Source: Acidobacteriaceae bacterium (GTDB lineage Bacteria > Acidobacteriota > Terriglobia > Terriglobales > Acidobacteriaceae). From it: DNA of 11,133 bases. Position 1 is the stretch's first letter. The number at the start of each line of letters is the position of its first letter. The notes beneath the pieces were generated by a model. That model did not search any database, was not told the DNA's origin, and worked only from the letters and a program-made list of their open reading frames with translations. Shown here piece by piece: positions 6,301-11,133 of the stretch. The translations under genes and the position numbers were made by a program. The DNA is taken from contig JAOAPJ010000099.1 of assembly GCA_025462805.1 (NCBI GenBank), positions 1-11,133 on the forward strand, read 5' to 3'.

Positions 6301-7404
6301 ATGAATCGTCTGGCGAACACTATTCGCGCGGTAGATGTACACGCTTGCGGTGAGCCGGGACGAGTGATCGTTGGAGGTGTGTCGGATGTTCCCGGTGCCA
6401 CGATGTTCGAGAAGAGGCTCTACCTCGAGCGGCATAGTGACAATCTGCGCAAGCTGATGTTGCGGGAGCCGCGAGGCTACCCAGCACTGTGCTGCAACCT
6501 GATCTTGCCCCCGGCCGATCCTACGGCCGATGCCGGGCTCATCATCATGGAGCAGACCGAGTACCCCGCAATGTCGGGTTCGAATGCCATCTGCGCGGCG
6601 ACGGTACTGATTGAAACTGGCATGGTGAAGGTGACTGAGCCCGTCACGACGCTGACACTGGACACGCCCGCCGGATTGGTGCTGGTACGGGCAGACGTGG
6701 AAGGTGGAAAGGCGAAGCAGATCACCTTCCGCAATGTCCCGGCGTTCGCTACCCATTTGGACGCCGCATTAACGCTGCCCAGCTACGGCCGAGTAGTGGT
6801 CGATGTTGCCTATGGCGGCATGTTCTATGTGATCGCTGATGCAGCCCAATTCGGCCTGACGCTCAATCCTCATGAAGCCCGGCAAGTACTCAAGATCGGA
6901 GAGATGCTGAAGGCTGCAGCTCGCGAGCAGCTGGAGGTTGCGCATCCGGAGAACCCTGGACTGGGTGGGGTCTCCATCTCGCAGCTGTCGGCACCGCCCA
7001 CGCACGCGCTAGCGCACAGGAAGAATGCGGTTGTGGTCTCCGCCGGGGTTTTCGACGGGGAGCGGCCGGAGACATGGTCGGCCAGCCTCGACCGTTCGCC
7101 GTGTGGCACCGGTACATCGGCAAAGATGGCGGTGATGCACGCGAAAGGTGAATTGCCGCTTGACCGCGAGTTCGTCCACGAAAGCATGCTGGGCACGCTG
7201 TTTACCGGGAAGCTTATCGAAGAAACCCGCGTGGGCCAGTACGCGGCTGTGGTGCCGGAGATTACGGGCTCCGCTTGGATCACGGGCTACGCGGATTACG
7301 TGCTCGACCCGAGCGATCCTTTTCCCGAGGGCTTCATGCTCGGCGACCTGTGGCCCGTGGAGCGCGGAAGATCTGAAAGCCGCGAGCGCAAGGAGACCGC
7401 ATGA
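6301..7404 (+). CDS. Proline racemase superfamily enzyme (hydroxyproline 2-epimerase or trans-3-hydroxyproline dehydratase type)
   Basis: The product is 367 residues with the chosen start. Superfamily motifs are clear: an N-terminal IRAVDVHACGEPGRVI, the first catalytic block MSGSNAIC, the second block DRSPCGTGTSAK, and the closing GSAWITGYADYVLDPSDPFPEGF. Proline racemase and classical 4-hydroxyproline epimerases use two cysteines. Here the first position is Ser92 (MSGSN in place of MCGHG) and the second is Cys268, a Ser/Cys pair found in some hydroxyproline-acting branches. Possible reactions are C2 epimerisation of hydroxyproline or dehydration of trans-3-hydroxy-L-proline to delta1-pyrroline-2-carboxylate; sequence alone does not settle it. 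The protein has no signal peptide and should be cytoplasmic. The start at 6301 is preferred over 6211 on ribosome-site and motif-position grounds; the longer form would add 30 residues. Its stop overlaps the dipeptidase start by four bases, so they are co-translated. Confidence 0.88.
   Translation: MNRLANTIRAVDVHACGEPGRVIVGGVSDVPGATMFEKRLYLERHSDNLRKLMLREPRGYPALCCNLILPPADPTADAGLIIMEQTEYPAMSGSNAICAATVLIETGMVKVTEPVTTLTLDTPAGLVLVRADVEGGKAKQITFRNVPAFATHLDAALTLPSYGRVVVDVAYGGMFYVIADAAQFGLTLNPHEARQVLKIGEMLKAAAREQLEVAHPENPGLGGVSISQLSAPPTHALAHRKNAVVVSAGVFDGERPETWSASLDRSPCGTGTSAKMAVMHAKGELPLDREFVHESMLGTLFTGKLIEETRVGQYAAVVPEITGSAWITGYADYVLDPSDPFPEGFMLGDLWPVERGRSESRERKETA
7390..7395 (+). promoter_or_regulatory. 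Ribosome binding site of the dipeptidase gene
   Basis: AAGGAG sits five bases before the ATG at 7401, within the end of the racemase-family gene. It fixes the dipeptidase start at the ATGA overlap. Confidence 0.6.
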
Positions 7405-8486
7405 CACTCGCGCTGTCACCGGACATACTGGCGATCGATACCCATGCCGATACCTTCGCGTATGTGCTCGACCGCGGCGCTGATTTTCTGGCTGGCGACA
7501 AGATCCTCGCAGTAAGCCTGCCTCGCATGCGACGTGGCGGCCTCGGGGCACAGGTCTTCGCGCTGTATGTGGCGCCTGGACTGGCTCCGGGACAGACATT
7601 CCTGCGTGCGATGGCCATGGCCTCTGCAGGCCTAGCGACGGCAGAACGCTCGCAAGCGCAATTCGTGTTCGTACGCACGGCGGGGGAGCTGGAGACTGAA
7701 TGGGCGCGGGGCGCGAAGTGCGGGCTGTTGGCTGTGGAAGGCGCGCACGTGCTCGAAGGCAATGGACTGCTGGTCCACGCGCTGCACGCAATGGGAGTCG
7801 TGAGCATAACGCTCACTCACGCCAACAGCAACGAGTTCGCGGATTCATCGCAGGATGTCAGGCGCTGGGGTGGGCTAAGCGAAGCAGGCCGCGAGCTGAT
7901 TCGAACCATGAATCGCCTGGACATGATTGTCGACGTTTCCCACACGTCCGACGAGACTACGAGCGACGTGCTCGACATTTCCGCAGCTCCGATCATTGCC
8001 TCCCATTCAGGTGCGCGCACGATCTGCAACCACCCGCGCAATCTGACTGACGATCTGATTCGACGAATTGCCGCGGGCGGCGGCGTTGTGCACGTGCCCT
8101 ACTATCCGCCCTATCTCGATCAGCAGGCTGCCGATGTATTCACCGCCAATTGGGATCGCCTGCGGGGCGAGCAGTCTTCCAACCCACCCGCCGACGATCC
8201 GGAGTACATGGCGCGTCTCTATGCGGTGTGCATGCGCGGTGTGCCGCCCGTTCCGCTGGAAGCAGTGTGCGCACACATCGACTACGTCGTCTCTCTCGTC
8301 GGAGTGCCTCACGTGGGCCTGGGATCTGATTGGGACGGCGCAGATGTAACCGTCGCCGGCCTCGAGAGTTGCGAGGGGCTTGGCGATCTAGCAGACGCTC
8401 TAAGGCTGCGCGGGCATTCGGAAGCAGACCTGCGGGCAATTTTTGGTGGCAATTTTCTACGCGTTCTACGGGAGGTCGCTGGGTGA
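7401..8486 (+). CDS. Membrane-dipeptidase family (M19) zinc dipeptidase
   Basis: The product is 361 residues, usual for bacterial M19 enzymes. Zinc ligands of the renal dipeptidase family can all be placed: H15 and D17 in DTHADT, bridging E113 in VEGAH, H181 in VDVSHTSD and H202 in ASHSGAR. The conserved NHPRN follows, and the late acidic GLGSDWDG motif is present. The enzyme hydrolyses dipeptides with two zinc ions per active site; family members also accept substrates with a C-terminal D-residue. There is no signal peptide, so it should act in the cytoplasm on imported dipeptides. The ATG overlaps the stop of the racemase-family gene (7401-7404), and its own TGA shares one base with the start of the next gene. 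Grouped with a racemase-family enzyme and a D-amino-acid dehydrogenase, its job is probably to release the amino acid those enzymes use. Confidence 0.9.
   Translation: MTLALSPDILAIDTHADTFAYVLDRGADFLAGDKILAVSLPRMRRGGLGAQVFALYVAPGLAPGQTFLRAMAMASAGLATAERSQAQFVFVRTAGELETEWARGAKCGLLAVEGAHVLEGNGLLVHALHAMGVVSITLTHANSNEFADSSQDVRRWGGLSEAGRELIRTMNRLDMIVDVSHTSDETTSDVLDISAAPIIASHSGARTICNHPRNLTDDLIRRIAAGGGVVHVPYYPPYLDQQAADVFTANWDRLRGEQSSNPPADDPEYMARLYAVCMRGVPPVPLEAVCAHIDYVVSLVGVPHVGLGSDWDGADVTVAGLESCEGLGDLADALRLRGHSEADLRAIFGGNFLRVLREVAG
8471..8476 (+). promoter_or_regulatory. Ribosome binding site that decides the S15-like hydrolase start
   Basis: GGAGGT lies nine bases before the ATG at 8486. It supports this start over in-frame upstream starts that would overlap the dipeptidase gene by about 150 bases and bury the signal peptide. 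Confidence 0.65.
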
Positions 8487-10237
8487 TGAGGAATTACTTC
8501 TGCTTTGGTTTGCGTGCAGCTGCGGTCGCGGCATTTGGTCTCTGCACACTCGGCATATTCGCGCAGTCTCCGACGTACGAAGTGAAACGCGAATTCGATC
8601 TGCGCGTGCCCATGCGTGACGGCGTTACTCTTTCGGCGAATGTCTATCGTCCCGATTCGGCGGAGAAGTTTCCCGTGCTCCTTGTGCGCACCCCATATGA
8701 TGCGGCGCAACACAACTACGCCGAGGCCGGCGACTACTGGGCTTCGCACGGCTACGTGTATGTGATCGAAGACGTGCGTGGGCGGGGCGGCTCCGGAGGT
8801 GAATTCTACCCACTGGTGAACGAGGCGGTCGATGGCGACGACAGCATCACCTGGTGCGGGAACCAGCCGTGGTCGACGGGCAAGGTGGGCATGCTGGGGC
8901 CGTCTTACCTGGGTTGGGTTCAGGGATACGCAGCGGGCATGCACAACCCGCACCTGACGGCCCTGATTCCAACCGTCACGCCACCCGATCCATACCGTAA
9001 CTTCCCCGTGCAGTTCGGCGTGATGCAAGTGGCTACCGCATCGTGGATGGCCTTCATTTCCGGCAAGACCCTGCAGGATATCGGGCAGTTCGACCTGTTC
9101 AAGGCGTACGCGCACCTGCCGCTCATGGACGTCGATCACGACTTGGGCCGAACCATGAAGCCGTGGCGCGATTGGCTGAGTCACCCCGACTACGACGAGT
9201 ACTGGAAGAAGCAGGCATACCAAGAAAAGATGCTCGACTCGACCACGCCCGCTCTGAACGTGAGCGGATGGTATGACGATGTGTTCGTCGGGACGACCGA
9301 GAACTACATCAATATGACAACCAAGGCCCATACGCCGGAAGGCCGCAACCAGCAGTGGCTGCTGATCGGTCCGTGGGGTCATGCGACCAATGCCGGTCGT
9401 GCACTCGGCGATATTGATTTCGGTCCATCCGCCGTTATCGATTTTCTCGGGGTGGAATTACGATGGTTCGATCACTGGCTCAAGGGCATGGACAACGGCG
9501 TGGAGAAGGATCCGCACGTACGCATCTTCGTGATGGGAGAGAATGCGTGGCATACCGAGAATGAGTGGCCCATCGCGAGAACCAGATATACAAAATATTA
9601 CCTGCACAGCAACGGCCGAGGAGCGAACAGCCTTTTCGGAACAGGGACGCTTTCAGAACAGATGCCGGCCGAAGAGAAGCCCGATCATTACCGCTACTCG
9701 CCGGAAGATCCCGTGCCCTTTATCACCCCCGCTGACTTTCACCAGACCGGCGGTCCGGACGATTACCGTCCAGTGGAACGCCGTGATGATGTGCTGGTGT
9801 ACACCACACCCGCGGTGGCGCAGCCAACGGAAGTATGCGGCCCCCTGGAAGTGAAGCTGTACGCTGCATCTTCCGCCCGTGATACGGACTGGACAGTGAA
9901 GCTGCTGGATGTCCATCCGGATGGCTTCGCACAGCGGCTCAATGATGGTATTGTTCGCGCGCGTTACCGCGAGTCACAGGAGAAGCCGACCCTGCTCGAA
10001 CCAGGCAAGGCGTATGAGTACAACATCAGCGCTTGGTCTACATGTGTGCAGTTGCAGGCAGGGCATCAGCTCCGGTTGGAAGTATCTTCGAGTGCCTTCC
10101 CCAAGCACGCGAGAAACATGAACACCGGAGGCGACGACGCCAACCAGGCAGATGGAGTGGTGGCCGAGCAGACCATCTATCACGATGCCGCTCACCCCTC
10201 TTATGTGCTGGTACCGATTGTGCCCGCGGAGAAGTAG
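8486..10237 (+). CDS. Exported CocE/NonD family (S15-like, X-Pro dipeptidyl-peptidase-type) serine hydrolase
   Basis: From the ATG at 8486 the product is 583 residues. The N-terminus is a signal peptide (MRNYFCFGLR followed by a hydrophobic AAAVAAFGLCTLGIFA core, cleavage near residue 26-27). An alpha/beta-hydrolase domain follows: VPMRDGVTLSANVYRP, oxyanion-hole RTPYD (Y71), the nucleophile elbow GPSYLG with Ser140, Asp264 in SGWYDD and His299 in GPWGH. The last 200 residues form the jelly-roll domain shared by X-Pro dipeptidyl peptidases and cocaine esterase (PLEVKLYAASSARDTDWTVKLLDVHPDG, then LRLEVSSSAFPKHARN). Family members cleave X-Pro dipeptides, esters or beta-lactam-type acyl groups, so the true bond is uncertain. 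Its signal peptide places it in the periplasm or outside, unlike the cytoplasmic enzymes encoded just upstream. The ATG shares one base with the dipeptidase TGA, showing operon membership. Confidence 0.9.
   Translation: MRNYFCFGLRAAAVAAFGLCTLGIFAQSPTYEVKREFDLRVPMRDGVTLSANVYRPDSAEKFPVLLVRTPYDAAQHNYAEAGDYWASHGYVYVIEDVRGRGGSGGEFYPLVNEAVDGDDSITWCGNQPWSTGKVGMLGPSYLGWVQGYAAGMHNPHLTALIPTVTPPDPYRNFPVQFGVMQVATASWMAFISGKTLQDIGQFDLFKAYAHLPLMDVDHDLGRTMKPWRDWLSHPDYDEYWKKQAYQEKMLDSTTPALNVSGWYDDVFVGTTENYINMTTKAHTPEGRNQQWLLIGPWGHATNAGRALGDIDFGPSAVIDFLGVELRWFDHWLKGMDNGVEKDPHVRIFVMGENAWHTENEWPIARTRYTKYYLHSNGRGANSLFGTGTLSEQMPAEEKPDHYRYSPEDPVPFITPADFHQTGGPDDYRPVERRDDVLVYTTPAVAQPTEVCGPLEVKLYAASSARDTDWTVKLLDVHPDGFAQRLNDGIVRARYRESQEKPTLLEPGKAYEYNISAWSTCVQLQAGHQLRLEVSSSAFPKHARNMNTGGDDANQADGVVAEQTIYHDAAHPSYVLVPIVPAEK
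10228..10234 (+). promoter_or_regulatory. Ribosome binding site supporting the GTG start of the transporter
   Basis: GGAGAAG within the last codons of the hydrolase gene precedes the GTG at 10238; GGAG is six bases from it. This supports GTG at 10238 rather than the later in-frame GTG at 10283. Confidence 0.5.
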
Positions 10238-11133
10238 GTGGGAAGATTCCTAGGGCAAACTGAAGGAGCAGCGCACAGTCGCGTGCTACTTGCGCTGCTC
10301 TTTGTGATCAACCTGCTGAATTACATTGACCGCCTTACCATCAGCGGCTTGCTCGAGCCTATCGGCAAAGACTTGAGAATGAGTGACGCGCAACTTGGCA
10401 TGGTGGCACTCGCCTTCCTCATCCCCTATTCGGTGTTGCCGCCGATCGTTGGCTGGATTGGAGATCGCAGTCAGCGTTCGCGGCTGATCGCTCTGGCGGT
10501 AGCAGTGTGGAGTGCCGCCACCGGTTTCGCCGGCATGGCGCGCAACTTTGCGCAGCTGGCGACAACCCGCGCTGTCGTTGGCATTGGCGAGGCTACCTAC
10601 ATGAGCCTCGCGCCCAGTATGATTGCGGACGCATATCCGGAAGGACGTCGCGGCACGGCCATGTCGCTGTTCTACACGGCATCCCCGGTAGGAGCCGCGC
10701 TGGGCGTCTTCCTGGGCGGAGTGATTGGCGCCGCGTGGGGGTGGCGTGCTGCATGCTTTGTTGTCGGCCTGCCAGGGCTGGTGATGGCGGTTGCGATCTG
10801 GTTTTTCCCGGAGCCCAAGCGGGGAGGGCTCGATCCCGGCATGGAGGCCGAACGGCCGCCCCTGCGTGAGGCGTTGACGGCACTCGCGCGAAATAAGGCA
10901 TACGTGCTCATCACTCTTGCATACACGGTGCAGCTCTTCGCTTATAACCCCATCGAATTCTGGCTTCCTACAGTCCTGCAGCGCGATAAGGCAATTCCAC
11001 TGGCCCAAGCCAACTCAGCCTACGGTGCGGTGGTGATCGTGGCGGGAACGCTGGGACCGCTGATTGGCGGATTATTGGCGGACCGTCTGGTGCGGCGTTT
11101 CAGGAGCGTCTATTACTGGATCTGCATTGCGAC
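10238..11133 (+). CDS. Major facilitator superfamily transporter (spinster-like), C-terminus cut by window edge
   Basis: The frame is open from a GTG immediately after the hydrolase stop to the right edge, 298 complete codons. Visible parts are a first membrane helix (VLLALLFVINLLNYIDR), the loop 2-3 signature GWIGDRSQRSR, successive hydrophobic helices up to about the start of the ninth, and a second copy of the loop signature after helix 8 (GGLLADRLVRRF). NYIDRLTISGLL resembles the NYxDR start of spinster-like and organic-anion MFS transporters. A full protein would be about 420-440 residues with 12 helices. It should sit in the inner membrane and import, or possibly export, a small substrate by ion coupling. 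Operon position suggests an amino acid, small peptide or their derivative. Zero spacing to the previous gene implies translational coupling. Confidence 0.85.
   Translation, partial: MGRFLGQTEGAAHSRVLLALLFVINLLNYIDRLTISGLLEPIGKDLRMSDAQLGMVALAFLIPYSVLPPIVGWIGDRSQRSRLIALAVAVWSAATGFAGMARNFAQLATTRAVVGIGEATYMSLAPSMIADAYPEGRRGTAMSLFYTASPVGAALGVFLGGVIGAAWGWRAACFVVGLPGLVMAVAIWFFPEPKRGGLDPGMEAERPPLREALTALARNKAYVLITLAYTVQLFAYNPIEFWLPTVLQRDKAIPLAQANSAYGAVVIVAGTLGPLIGGLLADRLVRRFRSVYYWICIA

Noticed and set aside
5995..6756. 253-codon minus-strand frame across the gntR end and racemase start
   Set aside because: It crosses a promoter region and two well-supported genes and has no domain signal.
8330..8485. 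Upstream extension of the S15-like hydrolase to a start at 8330
   Set aside because: It would overlap the dipeptidase by over 150 bases, give Arg-rich nonsense before the signal peptide, and ignore the good ribosome site before 8486.
8309..9382. Long open frame (357 codons) on the minus strand opposite the dipeptidase end and S15-like hydrolase
   Set aside because: It lies antisense to a gene with a full catalytic triad and family motifs, its translation is rich in Arg/His with no recognisable domain, and high GC favours such shadow frames.
10286..11008. 240-codon minus-strand frame opposite the MFS transporter
   Set aside because: The plus strand encodes clear MFS helices and loop signatures; the antisense product is Arg/His/Gln-rich and unlike any family I know.
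1..11133. Mobile elements, CRISPR arrays, tRNA or rRNA genes
   Set aside because: No transposase, integrase, terminal inverted repeats, regularly spaced repeats or RNA-gene features were seen anywhere in the window.

Overview
The window looks like a chromosomal segment from an Acidobacteriota-type bacterium (inferred, moderate confidence). The best clue is a 928-residue Oar-like TonB-dependent receptor with an N-terminal carboxypeptidase-regulatory-like domain, a receptor type greatly expanded in that phylum. GC content is moderately high and even. I see no rRNA, tRNA, CRISPR array, insertion sequence or phage gene.

Layout: the window is a two-armed catabolic locus arranged around a GntR-family regulator. 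The left arm, on the minus strand from 5' to 3', holds the TonB-dependent receptor (4996-2210), then an ornithine cyclodeaminase/mu-crystallin-family reductase (2116-1133), then an FAD-dependent D-amino-acid dehydrogenase that overlaps it by 4 bp and runs off the left edge (1136-1). The right arm, on the plus strand, holds the GntR regulator (5140-6162), then a tightly packed operon: a proline racemase superfamily enzyme (6301-7404), an M19 zinc dipeptidase (4-bp overlap), a secreted CocE/NonD (S15-like) serine hydrolase (1-bp overlap), and an MFS transporter that starts on the base after the hydrolase stop and leaves the window on the right.

How the genes may fit together (inference): the receptor would bring a peptide or related compound across the outer membrane. 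The exported S15-like hydrolase could trim it in the periplasm, the MFS protein could carry products across the inner membrane, and the M19 dipeptidase could release amino acids in the cytoplasm. The racemase-family enzyme, the D-amino-acid dehydrogenase and the reductase would then act on a proline, hydroxyproline or related D-amino acid. Two sequence details support this. The OCD-family protein has Phe where true ornithine cyclodeaminases carry the catalytic Asp of their HINAVGGD-type motif, which suits a delta1-pyrroline-2-carboxylate (ketimine) reductase. The racemase-family enzyme has a Ser/Cys pair in place of Cys/Cys, as in some hydroxyproline epimerase/dehydratase branches of the family. 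No delta1-pyrroline-4-hydroxy-2-carboxylate deaminase or alpha-ketoglutarate semialdehyde dehydrogenase is visible, so the usual trans-4-hydroxyproline route is not complete here.

Regulation: the two intergenic regions flanking the regulator each hold an 18-bp palindrome with GTTA...TAAC arms (5007-5024, just upstream of the receptor start; 6208-6225, upstream of the racemase operon). These are candidate operators for the GntR protein. No gene-free stretch exceeds 300 bases.
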